A stretch of 64,000 bases of DNA from Tenebrio molitor (Eukaryota; Arthropoda; Insecta; Coleoptera; Tenebrionidae): contig NC_091051.1 of NCBI RefSeq assembly GCF_963966145.1, forward strand, positions 20,770,001-20,834,000, given 5' to 3'. Of this stretch, positions 54,177 to 64,000 are shown one piece after another (positions within the stretch are counted from its first letter, which is position 1; each line of letters opens with the position of its first letter). The translations under genes were made by a program, and so were the position numbers. The notes beneath the pieces were generated by a model that ran no database searches, had not been told where the DNA came from, and saw only the letters and a program-made list of their open reading frames with translations.

Positions 54177-54447
54177 CAAACATCAACGGCCACAGCCAAA
54201 CTCATGCCAAAGTTGATATCCGCTAGAAGGCACAGTGGCCCAAGCATCAACAGCACAACTAAACTCCTGCCAAAGTTGATATACGCCAGAAGGCACACTG
54301 GCCCAAGCATCAACGGCACAGCTGAACTCCTGCCAAAGTTGATATACGCCAGAAGGCACACTGGCCCAAGCATCAACGGCACAGCCGAACTCCTGCCAAA
54401 GTTGATATCCGCCAGAAGGCACACTGGCCCAAGCATCAACGGCACGC
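54177..54447. repeat. 63-bp tandem repeat, about 4.3 copies
   Basis: Unit includes CTGCCAAAGTTGATAT(A/C)CGCC, AGAAGGCACACTGGCC and CAAGCATCAACGGCACAG. Because 63 is a multiple of 3, frames stay open in both directions (plus ARRHTGPSINGTAELLPK; minus VYQLWQEFSCAVDAWASVPS). Copies differ by about 2-5 bases. It lies in the 3' half of the LTR element. Coding is possible but not supported by any known family. Confidence 0.75.
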
Positions 54448-55465
54448 TAGCAACCGCTAACACGGCTAATCATGATTTTACAAAAAGAACAGGCGGGGTA
54501 CATGGTTTATTTTAGAAATATATGCAGTGACGTCACGCCTGAATCAAGAACACGACATGCCGTTCGTCCGTGTTTGACACTTGACAGCAAGGCATAATGA
54601 GTTGTTTATGTGACCGCCATTGTCAAGAAATTATAGTATTTTCTAGTGTTGGGTAGAATCGATATATTCTGATGATCGAATGAATCGAAAGAATCGCTTT
54701 GAATAATCCAAATGATCAAATAATTCGACCTTTCAATTATAAATGATGCGCATGTGCAGTTGTGCACTTATTTTGAACTGCGTTTCGATTCTAATAACAA
54801 TCGAATAATTTCTATTTTATCAGTATCAGTACATACAGCGTACCTTATAGATACGATCAGTACAGAATAAATTATAGTCGGAACCACTGACAAATGTATT
54901 TCAATTATTGAAAACAAAAACCATTCTTTCTTGAAATTGAAAAGACGCAAAATCTGAATTTATTTTGAATGAATGCCATCGGACTTGCCAACAAATGTGG
55001 GTTTTCCCAACTCTTCAATTCAGATGACAGTGGTGACACTACTTTATTTGGATTCATGGAAAAAAAAAATTGGTTTGGAGAATACGTTCAGCTAAATTTC
55101 CTCTCGTTGCTGCACGATAGCACATTACGCAAGTTAGTTAACATCATCTGTGTAATAGTTTTGCTTACTGCAACACTTTTGCAGTGATTTCCGAAGTTTT
55201 GGTTAAATCGAATTACATTTTCCTTGTTTCGTAACAATTTTTGACGTTTGGTCCACATTTTACGCCCGCGCCGAGACCGACGCACGTTAATAGTTCCATG
55301 TTCCTCAAATCGTATAGTTCAGAGTGAGACGCACAGAACGACATCTCAACAGCGAACGCAGCAGAGGCAACGAACTACGAACCTGCCTCACATGTGTTGA
55401 AGGGAGACAGCCACATACACCAAGTGCGTGTTATAAACTGATACAACTGCATATATTCTAAAAAC
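54448..55465. other. Unassigned interior of the LTR element
   Basis: No coding family recognised in about 1 kb; contains GAATCGA-rich AT sequence near 54,650-54,720. Confidence 0.4.
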
Positions 55466-58438
55466 TAGAGCTGGGCCGATACCGATACTCAGTATCGGTT
55501 ATCGGCCGATACTGCAGGCCTTCAGATACGTGCCGATACCAAAAAACTTTCAGATACTTTTATCTGAAAAATATCTGAATTTAATTGAGCAAGCGGCAAG
55601 CCGGAAAGCGCCCACGCTGGTTTTCCAAGAAAACTGGCTAGACAATAACTTGTTGACGTGTTACACTTACAGTGGCGTTTTCAGTGGTGTTTGGAATCTG
55701 GATGCATGCTGGTTGATCTTAATTTTGTAAGTTGTGACTTGGGTCTAGGTGCTAATTAGTCTTTATACTTTATTACTTATTACTTATTAGTATTACAAGT
55801 TTGAAAATGTCGCACGTGTGGAAGCACTTTACAAAAACAATCGACAAGAACAAGAGTAACACAGTAAAGTGCAACTATTGTGGAAATCAGTATTCGAGAG
55901 GAGGTAATAACAGTCGTAATTTTAATACTTCCAATTTGACGAAACATTTAAAGCGATGCTCCAAATATAACACAGAAACATCAGCAGGTAGGATAGCCTA
56001 TTAAACATTATTAATTTGAATGATTAAGTTGATTTTACCTGACCTGGCAGTTATTATTAGTTATTATTTATTTTAGCTATCAAAAAAACCTTAAATAGTG
56101 CCCAAACTTCTCAATCTCAAACTTTACATTCTAAATTTGATGCTCACAATGCAGAACTAGAAGAAGTAAACCCACACGATGCTGACGACGCCCAAATGGA
56201 AGATGGCCCAACTACCAATTTGTTTGTGCCTGAAGGTAACAATTTTTATTGATAGTGAGATGTTATATTTTTTTATTTTGCCTTTTGTTTTGATTCAGAA
56301 TCAGATCATGATGATAATATGTCTTTATTATCGTTGCCGTCTGTTGCTAGTACAAGTTCTGTTACTCTCACTACTGAGAGCAGGGATACAACTGTCATGC
56401 AACCTACTTTGCAAACATTCCTAAACAGAACAAAAAAATTTGACATTAATAATCCAAAGGCACAAGCTATCCATAATGCCATTACTAGGATGATTTGTAC
56501 AGAATCACTTCCCTTCAACTTTGTCGAATCCGATGGCTTTAAACATTTAATTAACAAATTATGTCCTAAGTACCAAATACCAAATCGCAAATATTTTTCC
56601 GATAAGGTTGTACCCAAATTGTATCGACGAGCTAAAGAAAAACTTCGGGAACATCTGAATACTGTAACCGCATTTGGTTTTGCCGTCACCACAGACATTT
56701 GGACAGCTAAAGGCAATCACGACTATATTAGCGTAACCGCACATTTCATTGACAATACTTTTAAAAAAAATCATGTCGTGTTGGATGTAATTGGCTTTGA
56801 AGGAGCAACACACAATGCGGTTTCAATAGCCGAGAATCTAAGAGAAGCTTTCAGAGAATGGGGTATAGAACAACGGGTGAAAATTGTACTTTCCGATAAC
56901 GCCGCTAACATGAAAGCCGCGATGAGACAGTTACACTTAGAAAATATAGGTTGTACCGTACACACCTTGCAACTGATTGTGAATTCTGGATGCCTTAATA
57001 ATTTTGGGTCTATTAAAATTATGCTGCATTCAGCAAGAGCAATAGTAACACACTTTAAACATTCTGTTTCTTCAATGAAATCCCTTCATTCTGCACAAAA
57101 AACGTTAGGAATGAAGCAGAAGACTTTGCTACAAGATGAACCAACAAGATGGGACTCCACTTATATAATGTTGGAGAGATTATGGGATCAGAAAAGCGCT
57201 ATTTCTATGGTTTCATCATCTGCTAATTTCAAAAATATGAGTAGGGCTGAGTGGTCACTAGCAGAAAATGTACTAAAAATTCTAAAGCATTTTTATGAGG
57301 CAACTAAAAGTTTTAGCAAACATAGTTCGGGTCTGTCTGATGTATGGGCTTTAATAGAATCACTAAAAACCATAATGAAAGATTATTTGACTGAAGATGA
57401 TGCTGATTCAGATGTTACAGCGGCAACGAAGGAAATTTCATCCCAAATCTCTAAGAGGTTTGGCGAAATAAAAAACAACGAAACATATATTCTAGCCACT
57501 GCTTTAGACCCACGCTACAAAGCGCAACTATTTTCAGATGAAACAAAAGACGAGCTTAAAGATTTGTTGAAGGAGAATTACCCTTTGCGTTATGCTAATG
57601 ATCATGAAAGATCACCACAACAGTATCAAGAGTTTGATACTCTTGATAAAACCGAGGAAGCGGGCACAATTACATTATTTTCTGTTACCAAAAAATTACT
57701 TCTTTCTAAAAACAAATCAGACGAACATTCAACCGGTACAACTAGCAAAAATAAAAATATTGATCGCGATATTGAAAATGAAATCTCCGTATATTTACAT
57801 GAGAGGACAGAACCATTGGAGTCAGATCCAGTGGAATTCTGGAAAAAGGAAATAAGGTTCCCTCATTTAAAGAAACTAGCAGCATATTACCTAGCTATTC
57901 CAGCTGGTTCCGTATTTTCAGAACAAATATTTTCGGAAACCGGCTGTATTGTAACGAGTAAGAGGACGAGTTTGACTGCAGAACATGTGAAACAATTGAT
58001 TTTCCTTAAAAAGAATTGGATGATCTTGGAAAAATAGGCAAAGGATTTTAAATTTTTCGCAAAATATTGAAGGAGAATTATCCTTTGCGTTATGCTGATT
58101 TAAATTTAACTATTTTATTTTATTTTTCATTATTGTGCCTACCTTTAATATTCCTACACCCATAATTTAGAAATGTGTTTTTGTTTTAATCTTCATTCTT
58201 CATTTGTCTAATAAAATAAAATTAAATATATTAATTTATTTATCCATAATCCATTTTTCTGTTTCATTTACCACTCAATCTAGTTCAAGGATAATGGTTT
58301 TTACATGATATTTACATTGTGATGTAAAAACAAGGTGAAATAAAATTTCAGATGCATTTATCTGAAGTATCGGTATCTGAAAGCTAGTATCGGAGTATCG
58401 GTATCGGTATCTGAAATTCCGGTATCGGCCCAGCTCTA
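55466..58438 (+). mobile_element. Apparently autonomous hAT transposon, 2,973 bp
   Basis: TIRs TAGAGCTGGGCCGATACC at both ends (inverse), with a perfect 8-bp TSD CTAAAAAC (55,458-55,465 and 58,439-58,446). Subterminal regions hold clustered TATCGG and ATCTGAA motifs on both sides, plausible transposase-binding sites. It carries a transposase with no visible disabling change. A 30-bp piece of the coding region (57,567-57,596) recurs in the 3' UTR (58,067-58,096). Confidence 0.92.
55807..58037 (+). CDS. hAT transposase with BED zinc finger, three exons, intact
   Basis: Exons 55,807-55,987, 56,077-56,235 and 56,299-58,037 join in frame (GTAGGA...TTTTAG and GTAACA...ATTCAG introns, both short) to give 692 codons. 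Residues 1-51 form a BED finger (SHVWKHF, C22/C25, H47/C51). An acidic linker follows, then the RNase H-like core with TTDIWTAKGNHD (near 248) and IVLSDNAANM (near 315) for the first two catalytic Asp, WDSTYIMLERLWDQ, and the C-terminal dimerisation region (FWKKEIRFPHLKKLAAYYL, IPAGSVFSEQIFSETG, LIFLKKNW). Start is the ATG at 55,807, right before the BED motif. It cuts and pastes elements with the surrounding TIRs. No stop or frameshift seen; exon structure is inferred. Confidence 0.9.
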
Positions 58439-59396
58439 CTAAAAACCACCGCCGTCTTGAGGATTGACATATTTCTCCTAACCTACCTAACCTCACAAAC
58501 AAATGTAATGAATTCAGTGAAGTTGTCAAAGTGCAATGTCAAGAGTTGCACAGTTTAAAAGTAACTTTAATAACAAACATTTTATTAATTTAGTTGATGC
58601 TCGTTCTGTTTGGTGTTTCTGGTCTTTAGTATTTTGCTGTTAGTGTTTATGAACTGGCTTTTTTTTTCATATTATTGAAATTATATTACTGATATTGCGG
58701 GAAACGTAGCAACAAGTTCCGTTAGTTGTAAGCCCATTTCTGGAATAATAGTAAAATTATAATCTCAATCTTGGATTTGCAGTAGGTACATTATTTCCTA
58801 AGTCAGATAAAGATGGGTCCATAACAAAACAATTATTTTTGCTTAATTAATCCGTGCCATTCTTGGTGGAAATGAGTGGAAAGTATACTTTATGTTTTGT
58901 ACAGTTTTGAATGTAATTAATTAATTATATAATTTTGGACAAATTATTATTCTATGAATTTGCACTCGCCACTGACCAAGAGATTTTCAAAAAAAAATGC
59001 GGCGCCGAAACTTTGTTCCTTCCGCACAACCGAACCAGTGCGCAACATCTTGCTTCTGCCAATTCAGAATATCCAAACTGTAATTACAATTAAAGTAAAG
59101 CATCATTTATCACTGGACAACTACGCATGACTGCATGCATCATGCAGATACATGTGTGTGGAGTGTGGACTGCATGTTTAAATTGTCACGATGCACATGG
59201 CGTTGTCACACATTTGACAGCATGACAGTTAGTTGCTGACAGCAACCCCCGAAAAAACCCCAAATGTCAGAATCATGAGAACAATAGGATTTTTCGGTCT
59301 ACGACCAGGCCGCTATAGACACTCTGACCATCCAGCAGGTCCGGGTCGGGTCCGGGCACCATCCCTTGGCCTAAAGACGCATCTGACAGGCAGCAG
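58439..59396. other. Unassigned interior of the LTR element
   Basis: No recognisable coding. The last ~150 bp are GC-richer than the rest and may be decayed integrase-downstream sequence. Confidence 0.35.
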
Positions 59397-60078
59397 TAGG
59401 GATGGGACATCGAACACAAACATCGATGTTCAATATCGGTGTTGACATCGATAGCGACCATCGATGGGTAGGAAACATCGAACAAAAAACATCGATATTT
59501 TGAAACATCGATGGTATTAAAAATTGGGGCGAAAATAGTCATTTGAACATATTAAATTAATAAGTTGATAAAAAACATGTTTATTCACTATTTAAAGTTC
59601 AAAACTAAAATATCAAAAAATTAAAATTAGGTAGGTATCCAACTAGAATTACGAAAATTATAGATTCCAAAAACTTTTATCAATAGATAGATAGAAAAAT
59701 AATAACATTGACAACAAGAAGTGTTTCACTTCTGTTCTATTCACTTTCAACTCAGGCTCAGAATCAGAGAGACTCAGAATGAAACGCAAAAGCAAATGCG
59801 ATGGCAGCGCCGCAGCGGAAAGTGGAAACTGATCAACCGATCCCGATCTGCGAAGTCAGGGCCGAATTACACGTGGACTTCCCAGAAGGGCCATTCACGT
59901 CATTTCTTGGAAATTGTATTCCTGTTTTGTTTTTTTTTTTTGTCGATGTTCGATGTTTTATTACGAACATCGATAAAATATTGACGTTTGAAAAAGAATA
60001 CCATCGATGTCAAAATATCGAAGATTGAACTCAAAACATCGATGTTCGGCTAACATCGATGTATATCGCCCATCCCTA
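59397..60078. mobile_element. 682-bp non-autonomous hAT with CATCGATG clusters
   Basis: Ends TAGGGATGGG(A/C) and CCCATCCCTA, flanked by GCAGCAG (59,390-59,396 and 60,079-60,085), a 7-bp match that may be an 8-bp TSD with a change. At least ten CATCGA/TCGATG motifs cluster within 200 bp of each end. Inside, an open stretch of about 75 codons (VETDQPIPICEVRAELHVDF) is unidentified. It interrupts the integrase fragment. Confidence 0.8.
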
Positions 60079-60540
60079 GCAGCAGATGACGTCAGTGTCA
60101 GTGAGAATGCGAGCCGGGGTACCCGCTAGAAAGATGATATCTTGGGCGCAATTAGCGATTTCATCTGTTTTGAGGCTTTTGAGTGGGCACAGAAAACAAT
60201 ATTTGAAATACACATCCACTGCCACAAAAACATGGGTAAATCCATCTTCATTCTTGGGCAAAGTCGGAAACAATCAACGAAAATGGCAGAGATTAACGGG
60301 TCTGGTTTAATCAATGAGTCGTTTCTTAAAACATTTGTTAACGGTATGACATATTTGTGTACAAAATTCACAGGTTTGTAAGGCGATATCCCCGTGATCG
60401 GTGGTCTGGCACTCTCGCCAGGCGTCAAGGAGCCGAGATTGCACAAATTACGGGCACCGGATGACATCATCCCGTATTCGATTCCCCTATACGAAGGATT
60501 GCTGAATTTGCTAGAGGAGTGAAACAACATGCCAACAAGG
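60079..60540 (-). pseudogene. Gypsy-like integrase core fragment
   Basis: Minus strand shows CEFCTQICHTVNKC (poor remnant of the zinc-binding end), then LPKNEDGFTHVFVAVDVYFK (first catalytic D), YCFLCPLKSLKTDEIANCA and FLAGTPARILTDTDVIC (second catalytic D). The triad Glu region is lost where the hAT MITE inserted. One frameshift lies near 60,275. Upstream pol domains are deleted: gag ends only about 100 bp away at 60,640. Confidence 0.75.
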
Positions 60541-60639
60541 CATTCAATAATTATTAAGCCTCACAGTGTAAAGTTGCGAATAGAGTCAATTCTTTACACT
60601 TATACCGAGCCAATTATTTGAACTTCCCCTGACAACTTT

Positions 60640-61449
60640 TAGGTTAACGAAACATTAGTTGAAGACGAGCTAAGCACGGGAGCATTGTCATGTGTAAGCT
60701 TGACACCGGGACTAAAGGTGTAGGTGCAGACAGATTTTTGGTGACCCAATCGGCCACATCCAAAGCATTTTAATGAATCTGCTTTTTGAAAAGTAGCAAC
60801 AACGTTACTAGCTTAGCCATCTCGGCGATTAAAAGTAAATTTTGACTGGGAGCGCTACAAATGCGCTAATCGGGCACGGACGTGCCTGCAAAGCATCGTC
60901 TTTAATACCGCAACAGATTAAACTCACAAGGGTGTCCTTGAATAAATAGAACACGCAAAACATTCAATTTTTGTAATTTCATGCGGCCACAAAACCCATA
61001 CGTTGGGCATTTCTCAGAATTATAGGAGATTGCATCATGCAGTAACTTGCCAAAATTAGCACTGCCTGCAAAATTTTCGCAGAGGTCTCTTTTTGCGTTG
61101 GCCCACGAGCGACGATCTAAAGGGCTGCAACAGAAGAACCACTCACCTGTCTCGGCCTCACAACCGGAAACTTTAACCAAAAAAAATTGCCGTCACTCAA
61201 ACCTCATCCAGAAGACACATTTGTGGGTCCAGAATCCACGTGGTCCAACAAACCACGAAGTAAAATGGTCAAGGAGGATCGGGCGGTTTTATCTTCCGTG
61301 GTGTTCCCCGTTCCAGTGGCAACCGCAAAGGTAGGATCAACACTGTTCGAGTTGTTTTCATCCTCCATTTGCACGGGCACGGCACAGAGACTTTTTTGTT
61401 TTAACAACAGGGAAAGAATAAAATAAAGAAAAAAATTTAAATTGGGCAC
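60640..61449 (-). pseudogene. Gypsy-like gag with CCHC zinc knuckle
   Basis: The likely start MEDENNSNSVDPTF is near 61,371. After a frameshift, 61,180-60,902 shows SWANAKRDLCENFAGSANFG, LLHDAISYNSEKCPTYG and GRMKLQKLNVLRV. Further shifts lead to LKCFGCGRLGHQKSVCTY near 60,750, a correct CX2CX4HX4C knuckle, then a Ser-rich end at about 60,645. Gag coats the element RNA; the knuckle binds it. At least three frameshifts or stops make it inactive. Confidence 0.7.
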
Positions 61450-61456
61450 GATATGT

Positions 61457-61473
61457 CACAATCCCACTTCTGA
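61457..61473 (-). promoter_or_regulatory. Primer-binding site, tRNA-Leu-like
   Basis: Immediately downstream of the 5' LTR the minus strand reads TCAGAAGTGGGATTGTG. Its first 14 bases are complementary to the CCCACTTCTGA end of insect tRNA-Leu as I remember it. The position fixes the element's orientation. Confidence 0.65.
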
Positions 61474-61637
61474 TGTTAGCTTTTAATCTTAAAAGCTTAA
61501 ATAATAATGCGTCCGCACTGATCGAGGCGCGTAGTCAATCTGCAGGGGTGCGGTCCGCACTTAAGAATGTGTAAGCCTAGCACTACTATACAGAATCACC
61601 ACTTGGACACGTAATGCGGTACGTCTTGGCGCTAACA
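61474..61637 (-). repeat. 5' LTR (164 bp)
   Basis: Same sequence as the LTR at 53,278-53,393 plus 48 bp. The extra part is bounded by GTCCGCAC on both sides, so one form may derive from the other through recombination or slippage at that short repeat. Confidence 0.85.
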
Positions 61638-62779
61638 CTAAATACAATGCTTATATCAAACTCTAATTTTTGGATCTTCGACGACTGTCCATTTTCAAAC
61701 TTTCATTTGGCGCCCCTTCAAAATGCGAAATAGCCGTTATAAGTGCTAATTTAATATTAAACTTGCCAAAACAGAAAAATAAATAATTCTGCACCGCACT
61801 TTTGGCACGAGTAATGCGCATGTCTAACCGAGAAAAAGCAGGTTAACCCACCCCTATCCCCTGGGTTAATTTTCCAGTTAAATTTAACCTTGATTAGAAC
61901 CAACCCGACACCGAAATACCCCTAACCAGGTAATTTAATAGTTAACCATTTTTATTTGGTTTAACCCACGACTGAAATACCGGGCCTCAGTCTGGTAAAG
62001 TATTTTTTTCTGAATCTAATGATGTATTAAAAGTTATCGTTTGGTCCATAGCTGACTGAAAAGAAAATAAAACAATTTTTAATTGTGGTTCAGCTTGTTA
62101 TGAAATTTTCAAGTGTGCCGTGAAAAACAATTGGAATACAAATAGCAACAAATGTCAAGTGTGAGTTTGAAAATTTTCAAGTGCAATCTTGAAGAGTTTT
62201 ATTATTATTTTCTTGGAAAACATGAATAATAATGATAATTATTATTATTTTTTCTATTAACTTTTTGTTTTTGACTAATTACGATTATTATTACACTCGA
62301 ACATAAATTAATAGTCAAATGACTGCTATCCTGCATGACTGACAATGTTGTTATTTTATACTTAAATAAAAAAAGTTTAAAAAAGCAGATGAAAATTTCT
62401 AAGCTAACGTTTAGATGACATTTATCGTATTTGGATTCCGATTGTTTTTCACGGCACTCTTAAAAATTGTATAAGCTGAACCATAAAAAATTTTTTTTTT
62501 TTTCAGTTAGCTATGAACCAAATGATAATTTTCAACACATCATGAGATTCAGAAAAAAAAACCTTACCAGACCAAGCCCAAAAAACATGTGTCCATTAAA
62601 AAAAAAAAAAGTTGACTATCTATAGCTATTGAAGCTAACGCAAAAAAAAATAAATCTTATGGCTGTTTTGTAGCGCTTGAAAAATCATACCTTTGATTTT
62701 TTTGTTCATTGAAATCGGGTAATAATAATAAAATAAATAAAAAAGTTATGGGTTGAGGCGTTTTTCATCAAACAGCCTG

Positions 62780-63960
62780 TATTCCTGATTAAAAAGAAAA
62801 TTTTGAGAATTGAATAGTAGGCTGGGTTATTTGTTTAATTAACTTGTCATCGCATTTGAAGATTTGACGTTTGTTCGAAAATTTCATATAAACAGGGTAA
62901 AGTAATCTACCTACCTAGCTTATCTGTTTATTTTCCAGATTATGTATAATGACTGATCTGCCAACTTGCTTTATTGAATTGGCTTTCATTTATCAATAAC
63001 TTATTTCACTTTTGACACTTTTGACATTTGTATTTTGGTACAGTTTTACCATAAACATTTCATGATTAACTTTCTTACCTTAGCGAGAAAGTTGAATTTT
63101 CTCACCTCAAATGAGGTATCCACAGCCTACATTTCTAACCGGTAGGGAAACAATTTTAAAACATTGCATCTTCATTGTTGTAGGTACTTTTAATTCATTA
63201 AACAATTTTCTGAAGTAACAATATTTGCATGAATTCTTACTTACCTGCCTCAAATTGAGATGGGACATCGAAAAGGCGCGTCTTTTCCGCACTAGGCTAC
63301 CTGGTCGTGTTGTTGGATACCTGTTTTTAGCACCAAGTGAGAGATTAAATACCAAGAAAACGACTCATTTCCAGAAATTGAATTTTTCCGAGAGGAAAAA
63401 GATTCCTTATACATACATACCTAATTATTATTATCAGTGCATCAGTACACGGTTTTTCGTTATCAAACATAATGTAGCTGTAATGACACGCAATCTCGGA
63501 ACTATCGAACTGAATTTAGACGATTATAAAAAAAAATCACTTCCAAAACATAACGCACTGAAAAATATTGCACTCTCCATCCCGCCAGTAGTTTTCCTTC
63601 GCCTATGATGTTGTTAACAGAATTACAGCTGTGACTCTAAATGAAGTTTCAGTACAGGTATTTTCAATAATTAACCCAATTTACTAATAAATCATAGCTA
63701 AATTTTGCACTTTAATATCAAATTCCATTTATTTCAAAAACCGGTGATACTTTCATGATTTCAATGACATCAAATTTTTACTAAATGTTTGAAAGGACTC
63801 TCAGTGAAAAGTTATGTAAATTAATCTAGCGGTTATTGAATTAAAACGAAATATTTACTCGTTGCATTAAAAAATTTGAAATTTTTACAGAATGTTCTAC
63901 ACTACAGCGTTACACAATCATTCCTGATTTTTTTGAGAATTTTAAATCGATTAGAAGTGT
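62780..63960. other. Unassigned sequence right of the nest
   Basis: About 1.2 kb without a recognised family. A plus-strand frame at 63,225-63,608 (127 codons; RLPGRVVGYLFLAPSERL, NLGTIELNLDDYKKKSLPKH) is longer than most chance frames here but shows no motif I know and no clear start context. Confidence 0.35.
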
Positions 63961-63999
63961 GTGTTTTCGCTCGGGCGGTAAAAATTGAATCACCCTGTA
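63961..63999 (-). mobile_element. Terminus of a TACAGGGTG-type element, cut by the window end
   Basis: The minus strand at the window edge begins TACAGGGTGATTCAATTTTT followed by ACCGCCCGAGCG, a terminus style shared with many insect TA-target elements (compare 20,968). The other end is not in the window. Confidence 0.4.
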
Positions 64000-64000
64000 C

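Larger units (their letters stand above)
53278..61637 (-). mobile_element. Ty3/Gypsy-like LTR retrotransposon, decayed, with nested inserts
   Basis: LTRs at 53,278-53,393 and 61,474-61,637, TSD GTAAA / CTAAA. It reads on the minus strand: 5' LTR, primer site, gag, (protease-RT-RNase H missing), integrase, 3' LTR. A hAT (55,466-58,438) and a hAT MITE (59,397-60,078) sit inside. Net length without them is about 4.7 kb, so a large pol deletion occurred. The primer site and integrase style suggest the mag lineage, which I hold tentatively. No envelope-like region seen. Confidence 0.75.
52649..61986. mobile_element. PIF/Harbinger-like MITE hosting an LTR element
   Basis: Termini GGCCC(A/G)GTATTTCAGT in inverse orientation, flanked by TCA (52,646-52,648 and 61,987-61,989). 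Its own sequence is 52,649-53,277 plus 61,638-61,986, under 1 kb, with GGTTAA-rich subterminal parts and no coding. The 3-bp TSD and GGCCC start suggest PIF/Harbinger, although TCA is not the usual TWA. Confidence 0.7.
52454..62779. mobile_element. Foldback element (outermost shell of a four-level nest)
   Basis: Termini CAGGCTGTTTGAT(A/G)AAAAACG, inverse at both ends, flanked by TA (52,452-52,453 and 62,780-62,781). Without its insert it is about 0.98 kb and nearly all inverted repeat: the left arm (52,454-52,648) pairs with 62,570-62,779, and 61,990-62,270 pairs with 62,280-62,570. Across the inserted PIF-like element the arm reads TTTTTTAGGCTCA then GTCTGGTAAAG, equal to TTTTTTGGGCTTGGTCTGG in the other arm, which proves the insertion point. 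No coding sequence of its own. Confidence 0.8.

Noticed and set aside
54147..54515. A repetitive secreted or structural protein gene
   Set aside because: Openness on both strands is explained by a 63-bp tandem repeat; no signal peptide, start context or homologue.
59273..59542. Minus-strand 89-codon frame as continuation of integrase
   Set aside because: It crosses the hAT MITE boundary and shows no integrase motif after the insertion site.
53278..61637. Endogenous retrovirus with envelope gene
   Set aside because: Only gag and integrase pieces are present; no membrane-protein-like frame between integrase and the 3' LTR.
63225..63608. Host gene at the right edge
   Set aside because: 127 codons without motif, conserved context or splice evidence; kept only as a note in the unassigned stretch.

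Overview
This is a 64 kb block of AT-rich eukaryotic DNA, almost certainly from an insect (a beetle is my guess, low confidence). The evidence is the mix of transposon families: Jockey-type LINEs, DUF4817 mariner-like, Mutator/YqaJ, DUF7869, HARBI1, BED- and TTF-type hAT, insect-style Crypton recombinases and a Ty3/Gypsy element whose primer site looks like the 3' end of a tRNA-Leu. I recognise no host gene. The window is a transposon graveyard in which elements sit inside elements, and many boundaries can be fixed from target-site duplications (TSDs).

Layout. 1-6.9 kb: MITEs, a LINE 5' scrap, a foldback with a repeated TTTCGTGCG motif, a 47-bp minisatellite and unassigned sequence. 7-9.6 kb: a DUF4817 mariner-like element with a LINE reverse transcriptase (RT) fragment inside it, then a hAT MITE. 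9.6-12.2 kb: a broken gene joining a Mutator-like transposase to a YqaJ/lambda-exonuclease domain. 12.2-18.4 kb: two Jockey-like LINEs; one carries a 1.87 kb solo-LTR-like insert in its endonuclease and a hAT fragment. 18.5-23.4 kb: fragments of Tc1, an LTR gag, HARBI1, hAT and a TNP2-like transposase. 24.6-27.6 kb: LINE ORF1 split by a 2.1 kb solo-LTR-like element. 28.7-43.5 kb: three LINEs head to tail, split by a 4.7 kb TA-flanked element, a 2.5 kb solo-LTR-like element and a PIF/Harbinger element. 43.5-52.4 kb: a Gypsy integrase scrap, MITEs and a Crypton-like tyrosine recombinase gene interrupted by a Sola-like transposon and a 401-bp hairpin insert, then an internally deleted hAT. 52.45-62.78 kb: a four-level nest (foldback > PIF-like > Gypsy-like LTR element > hAT and hAT-MITE). 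The innermost hAT carries an apparently intact three-exon transposase of 692 codons. 62.8-64 kb: unassigned, ending in a partial transposon terminus.

How the parts relate. About twenty of the recognisable transposon coding blocks read on the minus strand; only two clear ones (hATs at 50.9 and 55.8 kb) read on the plus strand. Dense nesting with one-strand orientation is what uni-strand piRNA clusters look like, so a plus-strand transcript here would be antisense to most of these families. That is inference. In several places removing an insert and one TSD copy restores a reading frame, most clearly for the Crypton recombinase (387 codons) and for LINE RT at 39,245/41,751. This gives an insertion order as well as confirmation of the calls.
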